DNA of 64,000 bases from Borrelia persica No12 (GCF_000500045.1 NZ_AYOT01000146.1:372001-436000); one strand, 5' to 3'. Positions 37,312-47,624 are shown, counted from the first letter of the stretch. Notes: a model not told the origin generated them from the letters alone. Program-made: numbers and translations.

Positions 37312-38842
37312 ATTCAATAACCCGAGTCTCACGAATAATAGTAACTTTTATCTTACCAGGATATCGCATCTCAGCTTCTATCTTCTTTGCAATATCTCTT
37401 GCAAGCATAGTAGCCTTCTCATCATTGACCAATAAATTGTCAACAATGATTCTAACTTCACGACCCGCCTGAATTGCATAACACTTTTGAACACCTGAAA
37501 ATCCGTATGCAATCTCTTCAAGTCTCTTAAGTCTAGTTATATAATTATTTAAACTCTCACGCCTTGCTCCAGGACGAGATGCAGAAATAGCATCAGCTAT
37601 TTGAAGAACTATGGCCTCAAAGCTTTCAGGCTTTATCTCATTGTGATGCGAAGCAATAGCATTAACAACAATATCACTCTCTCCACAACTTTGAGCAAGT
37701 TCAGCACCTGTAATAGCATGTCCCTCACTATTCTCAGAAATACTTTCCATTCCTTTACCAATATCGTGTAAAAGACATGCTCTCTTGACAACAACAGGAT
37801 CTAATTTCATCTCTTTAGCTAAAATTTCTCCAATGATTGCTGTTTCTTTTGAATGACTTAAAACATTTTGACCATAACTGCTTCTAAAATAAAGTCTTCC
37901 AAGACCTCTAATAAGTCTCTTATCAAACCCATGTATATTTAAATCAAATACTGCCTTTTCACCTTCCTCAAGAATGATATTGTTAATCTCATTAGTAACA
38001 CTATGAACAATCTCCTCAATTCTTGCAGGATGAATTCTCCCATCTGAAACAAGCCTTTCAAGAGTCCTTTTTGCTATCTCTTTTCTTACTGGATCAAAAC
38101 AAGATATCACAACAGCCTCAGGAGTATCATCAATAATAATATCCGCACCTATTAATGTTTCAAGAACCCTAATATTACGTCCTTCTTTCCCAATAATTCT
38201 ACCTTTCATCTCATCATTAGGAAGTTCAACAGAAGTTACCGTAAATTCAGAACTCACCTCTGTAACTATGCGTTGCATAGTAGAAACCAATATATCTTTA
38301 GCAACCTTATCTGCTAAAAGCTGAGCCTCTTGTTCAGACTTATTAATAATAATTTGAGCATCTCTTTTAGATTCATTTTCAACTCTTTCAATTACAATCT
38401 TTCTTGCTTCCTCTTTTGTAAGACCAGCAATACTTTCTGTTTTCTTAACAAGAGATAATTCCTTCTCACGTATTATTTTTTCTTTTTGCTCAAATTCCTT
38501 AAGTTTAAAATCAATTCTACTCTGCTGTTTATCAAGGGCCGCTATTCTTTTATCTAGAGTTTCTTCTCTTTGTAATAACCTTCTCTCTAAATTAAAGACT
38601 TCATTTTTTCTATCTCTTATCTCCCTATCTTGCTGGTTTTTATCTTTAAGCATTTGAGCTTTTGCATTTGAAATAACTCGCTTTCTTTCATTTTCTATTT
38701 CTAAGACTGCCTCTTCTTGTACCTTCTTTAGTTTTTTATCTAAATTTAATAAAGAAAATCTACCTAAAATGACTCTTATTATAAAACCTAATATAATACC
38801 TAGGACACCAGCAAGAATAGAAGAAAAAGTAATATATGACAT
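37301..38842 (-). CDS. rny: Ribonuclease Y
   Basis: A 513-residue membrane-anchored endoribonuclease that starts mRNA decay. It has an N-terminal transmembrane helix (ILAGVLGIILGFIIRVIL), a long Arg/Glu/Lys coiled coil (about 35-180), a KH domain (RIIGKEGRNIRVLETLIGAD), and an HD domain with LLHDIGKGME. I chose the ATG at 38842 because GGGGGT lies 7 bases in front; the frame extends to 38872 but that part is leader. It follows rplQ after 76 bases, so it may be read with the ribosomal block, and is followed by ymdB and tlyA with overlaps. Confidence 0.96.
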   Translation of the reverse strand: MSYITFSSILAGVLGIILGFIIRVILGRFSLLNLDKKLKKVQEEAVLEIENERKRVISNAKAQMLKDKNQQDREIRDRKNEVFNLERRLLQREETLDKRIAALDKQQSRIDFKLKEFEQKEKIIREKELSLVKKTESIAGLTKEEARKIVIERVENESKRDAQIIINKSEQEAQLLADKVAKDILVSTMQRIVTEVSSEFTVTSVELPNDEMKGRIIGKEGRNIRVLETLIGADIIIDDTPEAVVISCFDPVRKEIAKRTLERLVSDGRIHPARIEEIVHSVTNEINNIILEEGEKAVFDLNIHGFDKRLIRGLGRLYFRSSYGQNVLSHSKETAIIGEILAKEMKLDPVVVKRACLLHDIGKGMESISENSEGHAITGAELAQSCGESDIVVNAIASHHNEIKPESFEAIVLQIADAISASRPGARRESLNNYITRLKRLEEIAYGFSGVQKCYAIQAGREVRIIVDNLLVNDEKATMLARDIAKKIEAEMRYPGKIKVTIIRETRVIEYAR

Positions 38843-38918
38843 ACAATTACCCCCACTATTCCACCAAACCAATTAAGCATAAACCCTTTAAAAGGACTAA
38901 CTTAATATGTAAAGAATA

Positions 38919-39290
38919 TTACTTTTCTTCTAAGGTTTTATCAACTAGTTCAAGAATTGCCATCTCAGCCGCATCTCCATACCTTTGTCCTAGCTTAATA
39001 ACCCTAGTATAACCACCCTTTCTTTCTTTAAAGATAGGGGAAATTTTAGTAAATAATTTATTAAGAATATATTTATCATGTATAAATTTTGATATCTCTC
39101 TTCTATTATGCACGCTATCAACTTTAGCTCTTGTAATTAACTTCTCAGCAAATCTTCTAACCTCACTTAATTTTGCCTTAGTAGAAGTTATTTTTTCATG
39201 CCTAAAGAGAGAAATCACCATATTTTTTAAAAGTGCTTTTCTATGACTTGATTTTCTATCTAACCTATTAAATCCTACCTTGGTCTTCAT
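38919..39290 (-). CDS. rplQ: 50S ribosomal protein L17
   Basis: A 123-residue L17, with the typical start [18 protein letters not shown] and the conserved middle [26 protein letters not shown], ending [26 protein letters not shown]17 lies near the peptide exit tunnel. It is the last ribosomal gene of the block, 18 bases after rpoA, the standard alpha-operon order. AAGGGAG stands before the ATG. Confidence 0.97.
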   Translation of the reverse strand: MKTKVGFNRLDRKSSHRKALLKNMVISLFRHEKITSTKAKLSEVRRFAEKLITRAKVDSVHNRREISKFIHDKYILNKLFTKISPIFKERKGGYTRVIKLGQRYGDAAEMAILELVDKTLEEK

Positions 39291-39308
39291 ATAAAAATGG
39301 TCTCCCTT

Positions 39309-40340
39309 CTAATGAGATATTTTATCGTTTTTACTTAATACTTTAAGAGCTTCTGTCTTAGACATTCCCAAAAATAAGCCATAAGCATTAAGCTTTTCAA
39401 CAATTTCTTCTAAACTCTTTTTTCCAAAATTTCTTGCTTTTGAAAGTTCCACAGCACTCTTACTAATAAGCTCTCCCAAAGTCTTAACATTTTCCTTAGT
39501 TAAACAATTAAGAGATCTAACAGACAAATTCAATTTCTCAACACTCATACCAAGTATATCAGAATCTCTAAATTCAGAATACTCAACAGAATGAACAACT
39601 TTATCTTCAAAATTAACCAATGGAAGTAAAAACTCTCTTACTACAGAAGCTGCCTTTTTGATTGCATCCTTAGCACTAATTACACCCGTTGTCCAAATCT
39701 CCATAACAAGTTTATCATAATCAGATCTCTGTCCAACTCTAGTATCTTCAACAGAATATGTTACTTTTTCTATTGGAGAGAATATAGAGTCAAGAGCAAT
39801 AGTATTGACCTCTTCTAAGTATTTTGCATTTTGTTCAGAAGAAACGTATCCTCTTCCATAATCGATTTGAAATTCAAAATCCAAATTTGCATCACTTGAA
39901 AGTGTAGCAATAACCAAATCTTTATTAAAAACTGCAACACCTTCTCTCTCAAGATAAGCTGCTTTTAAAACATTAGTATCTTTTCCATTAACAGAAAAAC
40001 TTATTGTTGTACTAGTAACTCCCTCATCCAATTTTAAATTAATATTTTTAATATTAGCAATTACCTCAAGAGTATCTTCTATAATTCCAGGTATTAAATC
40101 AAATTCGCTTGAAACAATCTTTAAAGATCCACCTTGATTAGATTGAATTCTCATAGCAGAAATAGCATATCCTTCAATAGAAGATAACAAAACACGTCTT
40201 AAAGCATTTCCAATAGTAACACCAAAACCCTTTTCAAAAGGATATATTATAAATTTTCCATAAGAGCCATTATCTTCTCCCCTTACAAACTCAATCCTAT
40301 CAGGTATAGTAAAATCTTTTAAAAGCTTTCCTAAAGACAT
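39309..40340 (-). CDS. rpoA: RNA polymerase alpha subunit
   Basis: A 343-residue alpha subunit. The N-terminal assembly domain (about 1-230) includes GFGVTIGNALRRVLLSSIEG, and the C-terminal DNA-binding domain shows SVRSLNCLTKENVKTLGEL and ARNFGKKSLEEI. It nucleates polymerase assembly and contacts upstream promoter DNA and activators. The gene follows rpsK directly; rpsD, which separates them in E. coli, is missing here. Confidence 0.98.
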   Translation of the reverse strand: MSLGKLLKDFTIPDRIEFVRGEDNGSYGKFIIYPFEKGFGVTIGNALRRVLLSSIEGYAISAMRIQSNQGGSLKIVSSEFDLIPGIIEDTLEVIANIKNINLKLDEGVTSTTISFSVNGKDTNVLKAAYLEREGVAVFNKDLVIATLSSDANLDFEFQIDYGRGYVSSEQNAKYLEEVNTIALDSIFSPIEKVTYSVEDTRVGQRSDYDKLVMEIWTTGVISAKDAIKKAASVVREFLLPLVNFEDKVVHSVEYSEFRDSDILGMSVEKLNLSVRSLNCLTKENVKTLGELISKSAVELSKARNFGKKSLEEIVEKLNAYGLFLGMSKTEALKVLSKNDKISH

Positions 40341-40355
40341 TAATAGCTCCTCTAA

Positions 40356-40745
40356 CTAAACTCGTCTAGTTTTTTTGGGTCTACACCCATTATGTGGTAT
40401 TGGAGTAACATCTGAGATTGACTTAACAATGATACCTGACGATCCAACAGCTCGTATGGCAGATTCTCTACCAATTCCTGGACCTTTAACAAAAACATTA
40501 ACATAATTAATACCAAAATCTTTAACTTTAACTAAAGCTGCCTCTGCGGTCATTTGAGCAGCATAAGGAGTTGATTTCTTGGCACCCTTAAAGCCCATTC
40601 CACCTGCACTTGCCCAAGCTAAAGTATTTCCCCTGATGTCTGACACAGTCACAATTGTATTATTAAAAGTGGCCTGTATATAAACATTACCCTCACCAAT
40701 ACTTCTTTTTACCTTTCTTTTATTAGTTGACACTTTCGCACTCAA
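40356..40745 (-). CDS. rpsK: 30S ribosomal protein S11
   Basis: A 129-residue S11 with a basic N-terminus, [35 protein letters not shown] and the conserved C-terminus [15 protein letters not shown]. It forms part of the 30S platform near the E site. Lies between rpsM (30-base gap) and rpoA. Confidence 0.98.
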   Translation of the reverse strand: MSAKVSTNKRKVKRSIGEGNVYIQATFNNTIVTVSDIRGNTLAWASAGGMGFKGAKKSTPYAAQMTAEAALVKVKDFGINYVNVFVKGPGIGRESAIRAVGSSGIIVKSISDVTPIPHNGCRPKKTRRV

Positions 40746-40775
40746 ACTTCTCCATCCTCCATCAACAAAACAACA

Positions 40776-41153
40776 TTACTTAGCAGCTATCTTTTTATTA
40801 GCCACAGTTTTTCTCTTTCCTTTCCTAGTTCTTGCATTAGTCTTAGTTCTTTGACCTCTTAAGGGCAAACCTTTTCTATGTCTAAGCCCCCTATAACATG
40901 CTATATCCATAAGTCTTTTAATAGACATAGCCAACTCACTCCTAAGTTTTCCTTCAACAACATAGTCATTTTCAATTACTTTTCTAAGCCTATTAACTTC
41001 GTCATTATCTAAATCTTTAGCTCTCTTTTCTGGCAACACACCTGTTTTTTCACAAATCTCCAAAGCCCTAGCTCTCCCTATTCCATAGATAGAAGTAAGA
41101 GCAATTTGAAGTTGCTTATTATTTGGCAAATCTATTCCTGCAATTCTAGCCAT
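40776..41153 (-). CDS. rpsM: 30S ribosomal protein S13
   Basis: A 125-residue S13: start [13 protein letters not shown], the [12 protein letters not shown] helix-hairpin region, [25 protein letters not shown] split across the C-terminal half and a Lys-rich tail. It contacts tRNA and 50S helix 38 in the small-subunit head. Follows rpmJ by 9 bases, the usual order. Confidence 0.97.
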   Translation of the reverse strand: MARIAGIDLPNNKQLQIALTSIYGIGRARALEICEKTGVLPEKRAKDLDNDEVNRLRKVIENDYVVEGKLRSELAMSIKRLMDIACYRGLRHRKGLPLRGQRTKTNARTRKGKRKTVANKKIAAK

Positions 41154-41162
41154 TTTTTCCCC

Positions 41163-41276
41163 TTATTTTTGTCTTTGTTTATGTTTAAGATTATCACAAA
41201 TAATTCTTAAAACACCTTTTCTCTTTATCACTTTACATTTTTCACAAATCGGCTTTACACTAACTCTAACTTTCAT
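41163..41276 (-). CDS. rpmJ: 50S ribosomal protein L36
   Basis: A 37-residue protein too short for most gene callers: [14 protein letters not shown] at the start, then [15 protein letters not shown] and a basic tail. The Cys11-x2-Cys14 pair plus Cys27 and His32 form the zinc knot, so this is the zinc-binding (C+) form. It sits between secY and rpsM, its standard position. Confidence 0.95.
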
Positions 41277-41285
41277 AAATTACTC

Positions 41286-42590
41286 CTAAATTTTTTGCAA
41301 AAACGCATATTTTTTGCCAGTTCCACGAGACAATCCTTGAGTCTTTAAATACGCATCAATCTGAATTAATGTATCAAGAGCTACTCCCACCATAATAAGC
41401 AATGAAGAACTACCCATAATCCTTGAAACATCATAAGGAAATCTAAAAATATTTTGCACTAAAAACGGAATAATTGCAATCATGGAAAGAAAAATAGAAC
41501 CCGAGAATAACGTTCTATTCATAATTTTATCCAAATAAGCTTCCATCTCATCTGCCTTTATGCCTGGAATAGTGCCTCCATTTTTTAAAAGATTATTACT
41601 TATATCTTTTGGACTTAACTGTATTTTAGAATAAAAATATGTAAATCCTATTATTAAACATACATTGAGTAATGTATAATAAAGACCATTGGGTCTTAAA
41701 TAAGACAAAATTTGTCTTGAAATAACAGAAGTACCAGCAAATCCACTTAAAATCTGCAAAGGCAAAGTAATAAGCACAGATGCAAAAATAACAGGCAAAA
41801 CACCTGAAGGATTAAGCTTAATTGGCAAATACGAACTAACAGTATTTCTTGAATTTGCTCTAGCATAATGAATAGCAATCCGTCTTTGCGCCTTGTACTC
41901 ATATATGATTAATATGACAACCAAAATAAAAATACTCAACACTAATATCACAAAAACAGGATTGACATTTTGAGATGGATCTCTCATACTTTGAAACAAA
42001 TTAAACAAAGCCGCCTGAAGTCTAACTACTATTCCTGAGAATATTATTAAAGATACACCATTTCCAATTCCTCTCTGATTAATTTGTTCTCCAAGCCATA
42101 AAAGAACAAAAGTACCTGTTGTAACTGTTAAAATAGCTATAAAGATGTATCTATAAAAAGGTATATTAAGTGCTCCTGGAATACTCTTAGCATAAAGACT
42201 AGTAGCATATCCTTGAGCTATTGCTGCAACAATGGTTAAATACTTTGTATATTTTTTTATTTTCTTACGTCCATTATCCCCTTCTTGCATCTTTTTTAAA
42301 GAAGGAAAAGAATAAACAAGAAGTTGGATAATAATTGATGCTGAAATATAAGGACCTATGCTAAGCATAAATATGGAAAAATTACTAAAAGCACCACCCG
42401 AAAAAAAGTCAAAATAATTAGTAATTGAAAAATCGGACTGAGATTTAAAATAACTTCTAAGAGCCACAGGATCTATTCCTGGAATTGGCAAATATGAGCC
42501 CACTCTATAAATAAAAAGAATAAATAGAGTAAATAAAAATTTGCTCCTTAAATCCTTAATTGTAAATAAATTAAAAAACAAACCTTTCAT
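41286..42590 (-). CDS. secY: Protein translocase subunit SecY
   Basis: A 434-residue channel subunit with ten predicted membrane helices. Landmarks are SYLPIPGIDP near the N-terminus, the plug-region sequence FFSGGAFSNFSIFMLSIGPY, GNGVSLIIFSGI, SYLPIKLNPSGVLPVIFA and the cytosolic loop GGTIPGIKADEMEAYLDK. It forms the inner-membrane Sec channel. Placed between rplO and rpmJ as in most spc operons; adk, map and infA, often found after secY, are not here. Confidence 0.97.
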   Translation of the reverse strand: MKGLFFNLFTIKDLRSKFLFTLFILFIYRVGSYLPIPGIDPVALRSYFKSQSDFSITNYFDFFSGGAFSNFSIFMLSIGPYISASIIIQLLVYSFPSLKKMQEGDNGRKKIKKYTKYLTIVAAIAQGYATSLYAKSIPGALNIPFYRYIFIAILTVTTGTFVLLWLGEQINQRGIGNGVSLIIFSGIVVRLQAALFNLFQSMRDPSQNVNPVFVILVLSIFILVVILIIYEYKAQRRIAIHYARANSRNTVSSYLPIKLNPSGVLPVIFASVLITLPLQILSGFAGTSVISRQILSYLRPNGLYYTLLNVCLIIGFTYFYSKIQLSPKDISNNLLKNGGTIPGIKADEMEAYLDKIMNRTLFSGSIFLSMIAIIPFLVQNIFRFPYDVSRIMGSSSLLIMVGVALDTLIQIDAYLKTQGLSRGTGKKYAFLQKI

Positions 42591-42602
42591 TCTATTACCA
42601 TT

Positions 42603-43040
42603 CTAAATCAATTTTATACTACAGCCAATTTTTGTTACCAACTCTTCAGCAGACTTTGAAATACGAGAAATTTCAAAGTCTACCTTCTTAGTAAGTTTAC
42701 CATTAGCTAAAATCTTGATATTTTTCTTATTTTTACTTATAAGCCCTTTTTCAAGCAAAGTGTCATAATTTACCAAATCTCCAACCTGAAATTTTCTATC
42801 TATATCACCAAGTCCTACAATCTCATACCTTATCTTATAATCATAATTTGAGAAACCTCTTCTTGGAAGTCTTCTATAAAGAGGAGTCTGACCCCCTTCA
42901 AAACCAATTTTTGGGGAACTATTTCTAGCCTTCTGTCCCTTCTGTCCTCTACCAGAGGTTTTACCAAGCCCAGATCCTGGACCTCTACCAACAATCTTTC
43001 GAGACTTATTAGCTCCCAAAGGTCTCTTTAGCTTAACCAT
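42603..43040 (-). CDS. rplO: 50S ribosomal protein L15
   Basis: A 145-residue L15 with the glycine/basic N-terminal extension that threads into 23S rRNA ([20 protein letters not shown]), [17 protein letters not shown], and a globular C-terminal domain. The start overlaps rpmD by 8 bases; secY follows after 12 bases. Confidence 0.97.
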   Translation of the reverse strand: MVKLKRPLGANKSRKIVGRGPGSGLGKTSGRGQKGQKARNSSPKIGFEGGQTPLYRRLPRRGFSNYDYKIRYEIVGLGDIDRKFQVGDLVNYDTLLEKGLISKNKKNIKILANGKLTKKVDFEISRISKSAEELVTKIGCSIKLI

Positions 43041-43344
43041 CTGCTACCTCCCTTAAAAAAATCATGCTAATTACACTATTAAGCATTCCTTGAAGAGACT
43101 TATTTAGAATATGAGTTCTTCTATCTCCTATTCTCTTAAGACCCAAAGCCTTTAATGTCTTAACCTTAATATCCAATTTTCCAATAAGACTTCTCTTAAG
43201 TTCAACTTCAATCTTAATATCACCCTTAGCAAGAATTTCTCTATTCTGTTCCATGCGTTTAATGAAAGCCTTATTTTTAGACCTAGACCTTGCAGCTTTA
43301 AACCTAATTTTCTTAAGTTGAAGTCGTAATTTTCTCTTAACCAT
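43033..43344 (-). CDS. rpmD: 50S ribosomal protein L30 with N-terminal extension
   Basis: A 103-residue product. Residues about 43-100 are a normal L30 ([43 protein letters not shown]). Most bacterial L30 proteins have about 60 residues; here some 40 Lys/Arg-rich residues precede the domain. No internal Shine-Dalgarno-backed start trims this cleanly (a Met at residue 31 exists), and the frame starts 3 bases after rpsE, so I accept the long form, which I believe other Borrelia share. Confidence 0.88.
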   Translation of the reverse strand: MVKRKLRLQLKKIRFKAARSRSKNKAFIKRMEQNREILAKGDIKIEVELKRSLIGKLDIKVKTLKALGLKRIGDRRTHILNKSLQGMLNSVISMIFLREVADG

Positions 43345-43347
43345 AAA

Positions 43348-43842
43348 CTAACTCCATAAAGTCCTTAAAGTTTTACCTCTTATTTGAGCTATCTTTCTAG
43401 CATCTAAAACCAAATCAAATGCTTTAAAAGTTGCCTTCACCACATTCATAGAATTATTTGAACCAAGAGATTTACTTAAAATATCATGTACTCCCAATGC
43501 TTCCATGACAGCACGAACAGGTCCACCCGCAATAATACCAGTACCCTGAGTTGCTGGCTTAATTAAAACCTTAGCTTTTTTAAAATTTCCAATGACCATA
43601 TTAGGAAGAGTACCCCTTTTCATAGGCACAGTTCTCAAATTTTTTCTAGCATTTGTTAAACTCTTTTTTATTGCATCACTAGCATCATTAGCTTTTCCAA
43701 AGCCCCAACCAACTCTACCCTCACCATCACCAACAACCATAAATGCAGAGAAAGAAAATCGTCTTCCACCCTTTACAACTTTGGTAACTCTATTTAGTGA
43801 TATTAATTTTTCTATTTGCTTTTTATGCACTTGAGATTCCAC
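43348..43842 (-). CDS. rpsE: 30S ribosomal protein S5
   Basis: A 164-residue S5. The double-stranded-RNA-binding part includes [34 protein letters not shown]; the C-terminal part includes [20 protein letters not shown] and [14 protein letters not shown]. It helps decoding accuracy at the 30S mRNA entry. Lies between rplR (11 bases) and rpmD (3 bases). Confidence 0.97.
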   Translation of the reverse strand: MESQVHKKQIEKLISLNRVTKVVKGGRRFSFSAFMVVGDGEGRVGWGFGKANDASDAIKKSLTNARKNLRTVPMKRGTLPNMVIGNFKKAKVLIKPATQGTGIIAGGPVRAVMEALGVHDILSKSLGSNNSMNVVKATFKAFDLVLDARKIAQIRGKTLRTLWS

Positions 43843-43853
43843 AATAATTCCCC

Positions 43854-44213
43854 CTAAACATCAATACCAGCTTCACGCAAAGAAGTTGCAAAACCTGCAA
43901 TAAGACCATGATATCTATAACCATTTCTATCAAATATAAGTCTACTTATATTTTTATCTTTAAGTCTTTTTGCAAGAACCTCACCAAGTTTCTTGACATC
44001 ATTAACATTTTTGTTCAAATTAAGCTCCTTTTCAATAGTAGAAACACTTGCAAGAGTGTGACCTGCCACATCATCAATAACTTGAGCATAAAAATATTTA
44101 TTCGACTTAAAAATCGTAACCCTAGGTCTATCTGCAATACCAAACCCAATTCTATCTCTTATTCTTTTTTTACGCTTTATATTTCTTTTTTCAGCTTCTT
44201 TCACTTTTTTCAT
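43854..44213 (-). CDS. rplR: 50S ribosomal protein L18
   Basis: A 119-residue L18 that binds 5S rRNA: basic N-terminus, [29 protein letters not shown] and the C-terminus [20 protein letters not shown] then EAGIDV. Spc-operon position between rplF and rpsE. Confidence 0.97.
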   Translation of the reverse strand: MKKVKEAEKRNIKRKKRIRDRIGFGIADRPRVTIFKSNKYFYAQVIDDVAGHTLASVSTIEKELNLNKNVNDVKKLGEVLAKRLKDKNISRLIFDRNGYRYHGLIAGFATSLREAGIDV

Positions 44214-44230
44214 AAAAATTCACCTAAAAT

Positions 44231-44773
44231 CTATTTTTTTACTCCTGATTTTCCTACTTTTCGTCTGATTACTTCATTATCATATCTAATTCCTTTACCC
44301 TTATATGGCTCTGGAACTCTTAAGCTTCTAATCTCTGCAGCAACTTGTCCAACCTTACATTTATCTATACCTTCAACAGCAATTTTAGTATTACCATCAA
44401 GTCGCACATTAACTCCTTCAGGAATTACATACTCAAACTGAGTTGAATATCCCAAATTGAACAATAGACTATTACCTTGTTGCTCAACCCTATATCCTAT
44501 ACCACTAATAGTCAGAGATTTTGAAAATCCATCAGATACTCCCTTAACCATATTATAAATCAAGCTTCTATAAAGCCCATGAAAAGCTCTTGTCTGTTTA
44601 TCATTAAAAGTACGTTCAACAATAATATTATTATCTTCAACTCTAACCTTAATATTACTCTTTATTTCTTGATTTAATTTGCCCTTCTTACCTTCAACAG
44701 TTATCAAATTATCATTAATATCAACCTTAACAGAACCAACTATTTTTATAGGAAGTTTACCAATACGTGACAT
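44231..44773 (-). CDS. rplF: 50S ribosomal protein L6
   Basis: A 180-residue L6 with the two repeated RNA-binding modules: SRIGKLPIKI at the start, RAFHGLYRSLIYNMVKGVSD in the middle and IDKCKVGQVAAEIRSLRVPE, PYKGKGIRY at the end. It sits near the factor-binding site of the 50S subunit. Between rpsH (20 bases) and rplR (17 bases). Confidence 0.97.
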   Translation of the reverse strand: MSRIGKLPIKIVGSVKVDINDNLITVEGKKGKLNQEIKSNIKVRVEDNNIIVERTFNDKQTRAFHGLYRSLIYNMVKGVSDGFSKSLTISGIGYRVEQQGNSLLFNLGYSTQFEYVIPEGVNVRLDGNTKIAVEGIDKCKVGQVAAEIRSLRVPEPYKGKGIRYDNEVIRRKVGKSGVKK

Positions 44774-44793
44774 AATTTACCTACCTCTTAACC

Positions 44794-45192
44794 TTACCAA
44801 ACTGAGCAAATTAGCTCACCACCTACTTTATTATCTTTGGCTTGCTTGCCAGTAATAACACCTTTTGAAGAAGATACTATTAATATGCCATATCCATTCT
44901 TTATTCTTGGCATATTTTTATACGAAGAATAAACTTTTCTACCAGGAGTTGAAATAGCATCTATTCTATTTATAGCCGAATTTCTCTTATTATCATAGTT
45001 TAACATTACCTTAATAAAAGCAATACCTTTTTTATCCAAAACACTATAACCTTTAATGTAGCCTTCTTCTTTAAGAATATCTAATATGGACTTATTTATT
45101 TTAGACATCTTTAAATCTACAGATTCATGTTTCACCCTACTTGCATTTCTTATCTTAGTTAACATATCTCCCACTGAATGTGTAACAGCCAT
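44794..45192 (-). CDS. rpsH: 30S ribosomal protein S8
   Basis: A 132-residue S8: VGDMLTKIRNASRVKHESV at the start, ISTPGRKVYSSYKNMPRIKN in the middle, and GILIVSSSKGVITGKQAKDN near the end. It binds the central domain of 16S rRNA and, in other bacteria, represses the spc operon; no matching mRNA site was identified here. Confidence 0.97.
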   Translation of the reverse strand: MAVTHSVGDMLTKIRNASRVKHESVDLKMSKINKSILDILKEEGYIKGYSVLDKKGIAFIKVMLNYDNKRNSAINRIDAISTPGRKVYSSYKNMPRIKNGYGILIVSSSKGVITGKQAKDNKVGGELICSVW

Positions 45193-45201
45193 AAATTCTC
45201 C

Positions 45202-45387
45202 TTACCAACTCGACTTTGAGACACCAGGAATCAATCCTGTAGATGCATGATTCCTAAAGCATATACGACACATACCAAAATCTCTCATATAACCCTTAGG
45301 ACGTCCACATAATTTACATCTATTCTTTTGTCTTGTTTTATATTTTGGCTTTCGTAAGGCCTTAACTATCATTGATTTTTTAGCCAT
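45202..45387 (-). CDS. rpsN: 30S ribosomal protein S14, zinc-binding type
   Basis: A 61-residue short-form S14 with four Cys ligands, [20 protein letters not shown], and the C-terminus [17 protein letters not shown]. This is the zinc-dependent (C+) type, as is L36 in the same block. It lies between rplE and rpsH. Confidence 0.97.
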   Translation of the reverse strand: MAKKSMIVKALRKPKYKTRQKNRCKLCGRPKGYMRDFGMCRICFRNHASTGLIPGVSKSSW

Positions 45388-45401
45388 AAATAAAAACTCC
45401 T

Positions 45402-45950
45402 TTAATTACTAAATGGCATACCAAACTTAGAAAGCAAAGCTTTACCTTCCTTATCGTTTAAAGCCGTAGTTACTATTGTAACATTCAAACCAGATATCCT
45501 CTCTATTTTATCATAATCTATCTCAGAAAATATTATTTGCTCTGCTATTCCAAAAGAATAATTACCATTCCCATCAAAAGCATTAACATTAACACCTCTA
45601 AAATCTTTAACACGAGGCAATGCTAAGTTAATAAGCTTATATAAAAACTCATACATAATATTACCACGAAGTGTAACTTTAGCACCTATTTCTTGACCTT
45701 GTCTAATCTTAAATCCAGCAATAGCCTTTTTAGCCTTTGTTTTTACGGCTTTCTGTCCGGTAATCTGACTAAGTTCAAAAACAGCTGAATCTAAAAGCTT
45801 TTTATTCTTAACAGCATCACCTACTCCCATAGAAACAACAATTTTTTCTATCTTTGGAGCTTGCATGACAGACTTATATTGAAATTCATTAACAAGCTCT
45901 TTTACAATATTATCTCTATAACGCCTCTTTAACTCAGGAACATAACTCAT
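45402..45950 (-). CDS. rplE: 50S ribosomal protein L5
   Basis: A 182-residue L5, part of the 5S rRNA particle: [63 protein letters not shown] and [19 protein letters not shown]. Three bases separate it from rplX. Confidence 0.97.
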   Translation of the reverse strand: MSYVPELKRRYRDNIVKELVNEFQYKSVMQAPKIEKIVVSMGVGDAVKNKKLLDSAVFELSQITGQKAVKTKAKKAIAGFKIRQGQEIGAKVTLRGNIMYEFLYKLINLALPRVKDFRGVNVNAFDGNGNYSFGIAEQIIFSEIDYDKIERISGLNVTIVTTALNDKEGKALLSKFGMPFSN

Positions 45951-45953
45951 AAG

Positions 45954-46259
45954 CTAAACATTCTCCCCATTTTTCTTAAGGTATCTTTTTTTTTCATTAT
46001 TTTCAAATTTAATGCCCATTCTTGACGCCACACCATTCCTAAATAACATTACATTTGAAATATCTATAGGTGCTTCCTTATCAATTATTTTGCTTTTTTC
46101 TTGAGGCGTTCTTGCTTTGACAACTTTCTTAACCATATTACAAGATTTAACAATGACTTTAAGATTTTTTCTATCTATGCTAGCAATTTCACCTGTTCTA
46201 CCTCTATCCTTACCACAAAGGATTTTTACACTATCACCTACTTTCAATTTTGTTTTCAT
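45954..46259 (-). CDS. rplX: 50S ribosomal protein L24
   Basis: A 101-residue L24 with the KOW motif at its start ([20 protein letters not shown]), [18 protein letters not shown] and IDISNVMLF. It initiates 50S assembly and lines the exit tunnel. Between rplN (10 bases) and rplE. Confidence 0.97.
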   Translation of the reverse strand: MKTKLKVGDSVKILCGKDRGRTGEIASIDRKNLKVIVKSCNMVKKVVKARTPQEKSKIIDKEAPIDISNVMLFRNGVASRMGIKFENNEKKRYLKKNGENV

Positions 46260-46269
46260 AAGTAGCCCC

Positions 46270-46638
46270 CTATATTACCTCTGAAGCCAATGAGACAACT
46301 TTCATAAAATTTGCATCTCTAAGCTCTCTTGCAACAGGTCCAAAAACTCTCTTACCCCTTGGATTTAAATTAGCATCAAGTATAACACACGCATTATCAT
46401 CAAATCTAACATAAGTTCCATTCTTACGTCTTATCTCTTTTGATGTTCTAATAACTACGGCCTTGTGTACCTCTCCTTTCTTTACGGGAGAATGAGGAAT
46501 TGCTTGTTTGATAGCAATAACTATTATGTCTCCAACCCTAGCATATCGCTTTTTGCTACCTCCAAGTACTTTTATACATTGTGCTATCTTACCACCCGTA
46601 TTGTCAGCAACCGTCAAAAATGTCTGCATCTGCACCAT
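46270..46638 (-). CDS. rplN: 50S ribosomal protein L14
   Basis: A 122-residue L14: [73 protein letters not shown]. It forms an intersubunit bridge. Separated from rpsQ by 38 bases that contain its Shine-Dalgarno (GGAG). Confidence 0.98.
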   Translation of the reverse strand: MVQMQTFLTVADNTGGKIAQCIKVLGGSKKRYARVGDIIVIAIKQAIPHSPVKKGEVHKAVVIRTSKEIRRKNGTYVRFDDNACVILDANLNPRGKRVFGPVARELRDANFMKVVSLASEVI

Positions 46639-46676
46639 AATTAATCTCCTCTATTCCTACATAAAAATAACCGAAA

Positions 46677-46931
46677 TTACTTTGACCTTTCCAAGATTTC
46701 AATAAGCGTCCATCTTTTTTCTTTACTAATAGGTCGGGATTCAATAATTTTTACCTTGTCACCAATTTTTGATTCTTCCCTCTCATCATGAGCTTTGACT
46801 CTTTTGCTAACCTTTAAGTACTTATGATAGATAGGATGCATTTTTCTCTGAACAATCTCAACAACTATTGTTTTACTCATCTTATCACTAACAACCTTTC
46901 CAACCATTTCTTTTTTATTTTCCCTTGCCAT
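46677..46931 (-). CDS. rpsQ: 30S ribosomal protein S17
   Basis: An 84-residue S17 of OB fold: [58 protein letters not shown] primary 16S rRNA binder. Starts 5 bases after rpmC. Confidence 0.97.
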   Translation of the reverse strand: MARENKKEMVGKVVSDKMSKTIVVEIVQRKMHPIYHKYLKVSKRVKAHDEREESKIGDKVKIIESRPISKEKRWTLIEILERSK

Positions 46932-46936
46932 AATAC

Positions 46937-47137
46937 TTAAACCTTCCTAATACCTATTTCATATTCATGAACTATTGTATTAAGCCTTGCAATATCTCGC
47001 CTCAGCTCTCTTTTCTTTAAAGGATTTTCAACATGACCAACCACAACCTTAAATCTTAAGTCCATATATTCCTTCTTTAAAGCCAATCTCTTAGCTTTCA
47101 TATCTTCAAGAGTCAGACCTTTAAAATCTTTCAACAT
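46937..47137 (-). CDS. rpmC: 50S ribosomal protein L29
   Basis: A 66-residue two-helix L29: [57 protein letters not shown]. It sits at the exit tunnel. Three bases from rplP and five from rpsQ. Confidence 0.96.
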   Translation of the reverse strand: MLKDFKGLTLEDMKAKRLALKKEYMDLRFKVVVGHVENPLKKRELRRDIARLNTIVHEYEIGIRKV

Positions 47138-47140
47138 AAC

Positions 47141-47557
47141 TCACCTCAAATCTCGTCTTACCACAAATGTAGTTTTAACTGGAAGCTTAGAGCTAGCAAG
47201 CATCATAGCTGCCTCAGCAAGTTCTCTAGGTACTCCAGCCATTTCAAACATAACGGTACCAAACTTAACAGGAGCATTCCAATGATCAACTCCTCCCTTA
47301 CCTTTACCCATTCTAGTTTCAGCTGGCTTTTTAGTATAAGGTATATCTGGAAATACTCTAATCCAAACCTTACCACCCCTTTTAACCCTACGAGTCATAG
47401 CAACACGAGCCGCTTCAATTTGCCTTGCAGTAATAAAATCTGTCTCAAGAGAAACAAGCCCATACTCTCCGAAAGATATTTTGTTACCCTTCTGCGCCTC
47501 TCCAGAAAGTCTTCCTCTTTGTTTTTTCCTATATTTAACCTTTCTAGGACTTAACAT
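47141..47557 (-). CDS. rplP: 50S ribosomal protein L16
   Basis: A 138-residue L16: [71 protein letters not shown], and [11 protein letters not shown]. It helps position A-site tRNA. AAGGAG lies before the ATG. Unlike the tight spacing elsewhere, 88 bases separate it from rpsC; that gap holds a hairpin. Confidence 0.97.
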   Translation of the reverse strand: MLSPRKVKYRKKQRGRLSGEAQKGNKISFGEYGLVSLETDFITARQIEAARVAMTRRVKRGGKVWIRVFPDIPYTKKPAETRMGKGKGGVDHWNAPVKFGTVMFEMAGVPRELAEAAMMLASSKLPVKTTFVVRRDLR

Positions 47558-47624
47558 TTAACGCTCCTTAAAATTTCAGAACCATTTTTATTTTTAAAAT
47601 CATCCCTATGATTTAACTCCAATT

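Noticed and set aside
38843-38872. Longer rny start at 38872
   Set aside because: The added residues are encoded by the GGGGGT ribosome-site region and are unlike RNase Y N-termini.
43908-44441. 177-codon plus-strand frame opposite rplR-rplF
   Set aside because: It is the antisense of two conserved ribosomal protein genes; the product is Ile/Phe/Ser-rich and matches no family.
47568-47603. Eleven-codon reading frame (MILKIKMVLKF) on minus in the rpsC-rplP gap, ending at the rplP ribosome site
   Set aside because: A weak ribosome site and very short length; in A+T-rich DNA such frames are common and I cannot separate it from chance without conservation data.
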